From assembly GCA_937896205.1 (NCBI GenBank), contig CALBNA010000177.1:1-6369 (forward strand): a stretch of 6,369 bases of DNA. The letters run 5' to 3'. Position 1 is the first letter of the stretch, and each line of letters begins with the position of its first letter. The stretch comes from an uncultured Campylobacter sp. Its GTDB lineage: Bacteria > Campylobacterota > Campylobacteria > Campylobacterales > Campylobacteraceae. Below the pieces are notes generated by a model. It was not told the origin of the DNA. It saw only the letters and a list, made by a program, of their open reading frames with translations, and made no database searches. The position numbers and the translations under genes are program-made. Positions 6,050 through 6,369 of the stretch are shown piece by piece.

Positions 6050-6369
6050 GATTATATTTGCTAACGTAATTGTATCTAAAAAATCGTCGATTTTAGACTG
6101 AAGCGCGCTAAACATCGGCCAAATTTGACATATTCCGCCCTTACTAGATGAGCAACCATCGGCCGAGATCGAGCACTCAAATACCGCCATTTTGCGCTTT
6201 TCGGCGCTTTCTATTATCCTTTTTATGCTGATTTCTTCAGGCTTTTGCGCGAGCATAAATCCGCCGTTTGCGCCCTTAAACGAAACCAAAATTCCCTCTC
6301 TAGCCAAATTTTGCAAAATTTTAGCTAAAAAGCTTTTTGATATCTTAAGCTCGCCCGACATCGTATCGA
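6041..6369 (-). CDS. Rrf2-family transcriptional regulator (5' partial)
   Basis: This is the C-terminal part of an Rrf2-family winged-helix DNA-binding regulator, the family of IscR and NsrR. The reading frame stays open to the window edge: the codons before the first ATG at 6361 read as D-T, in line with DTMS in relatives, so that ATG is internal and about 30 residues are missing. Numbered from that methionine, the recognition helix (ISKSFLAKILQNLA, 7-20) and the wing (SFKGANGGFMLA, 27-38) are present, followed by a long helix region. Three cysteines, C63, C70 and C78, are spaced C-x6-C-x7-C in the region where IscR and NsrR hold an Fe-S cluster. This suggests a sensor of iron, oxygen or nitric oxide. 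The stop lies 3 bases before flhA. The same gene order is, as I recall, found in C. jejuni (Cj0883c-Cj0882c). Its regulated genes are unknown; autoregulation of this run is a reasonable guess. Confidence 0.92.
   Translation of the reverse strand, partial: DTMSGELKISKSFLAKILQNLAREGILVSFKGANGGFMLAQKPEEISIKRIIESAEKRKMAVFECSISADGCSSSKGGICQIWPMFSALQSKIDDFLDTITLANIIKK

Noticed and set aside
6359..6361. ATG at 6361 as the true start of the Rrf2 gene
   Set aside because: The frame stays open to the window edge, and the protein would lack the first helices of the winged-helix domain; upstream codons continue the family sequence.
1..6369. CRISPR, insertion sequence, tRNA, phage or toxin-antitoxin elements
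   Set aside because: No spaced direct repeats, terminal inverted repeats, cloverleaf or transposase-like proteins were seen; the acidic 75-aa and lipoprotein pair does not look like a toxin-antitoxin pair.

Overview
The window looks like chromosomal core DNA from a Campylobacter of the moderately GC-rich group (C. showae, rectus, curvus or concisus-like). The evidence is the protein families, an Rrf2-type regulator directly upstream of flhA (the order I recall from C. jejuni), cmoB followed by a hotdog-fold gene (recalled from C. jejuni Cj0976-Cj0977 and H. pylori HP0419-HP0420), and a very high density of the word AAATTT. The species assignment is inference. I see no rRNA, tRNA, CRISPR array, insertion sequence, phage gene or recognisable defence system.

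Layout. Bases 1-86 are an AT-rich promoter region. Bases 87-710 (+) encode a complete metallo-beta-lactamase-fold hydrolase of the glyoxalase II/YcbL type. Bases 711-886 are a non-coding convergent gap with a probable terminator for the opposing genes. Everything from 887 to the right edge lies on the minus strand as one tightly packed seven-gene run. In transcription order it holds an Rrf2 regulator (5' end outside the window), flhA, a DHH/DHHA1 phosphoesterase, a 75-aa acidic protein of unknown function, a 59-aa predicted lipoprotein that was missed by length, cmoB, and a hotdog-fold protein. Gaps are 3, 9, 3, -4, -1 and 11 bases, so co-transcription and translational coupling are likely.

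How the genes may work together. FlhA is the export gate of the flagellar type III secretion system. The Rrf2 protein keeps three cysteines that could hold an Fe-S cluster, so it may tie expression of the run to iron, oxygen or nitrosative state. CmoB completes the cmo5U wobble modification of tRNA. The hotdog protein resembles Cj0977, which in C. jejuni is reported to be co-regulated with flagella through sigma-28 and to contribute to virulence. Finding it in the same probable transcript as flhA is the most interesting contextual point. The DHH enzyme probably degrades short RNA or a nucleotide signal.

No clearly new system is visible. The better leads are the extreme AAATTT excess (possible overlap with the RAATTY methylation/uptake motif of C. 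jejuni), the in-frame rrf2-TAA-flhA junction with a TTG start, the two unassigned small proteins, and a low-complexity insertion inside the DHH domain.
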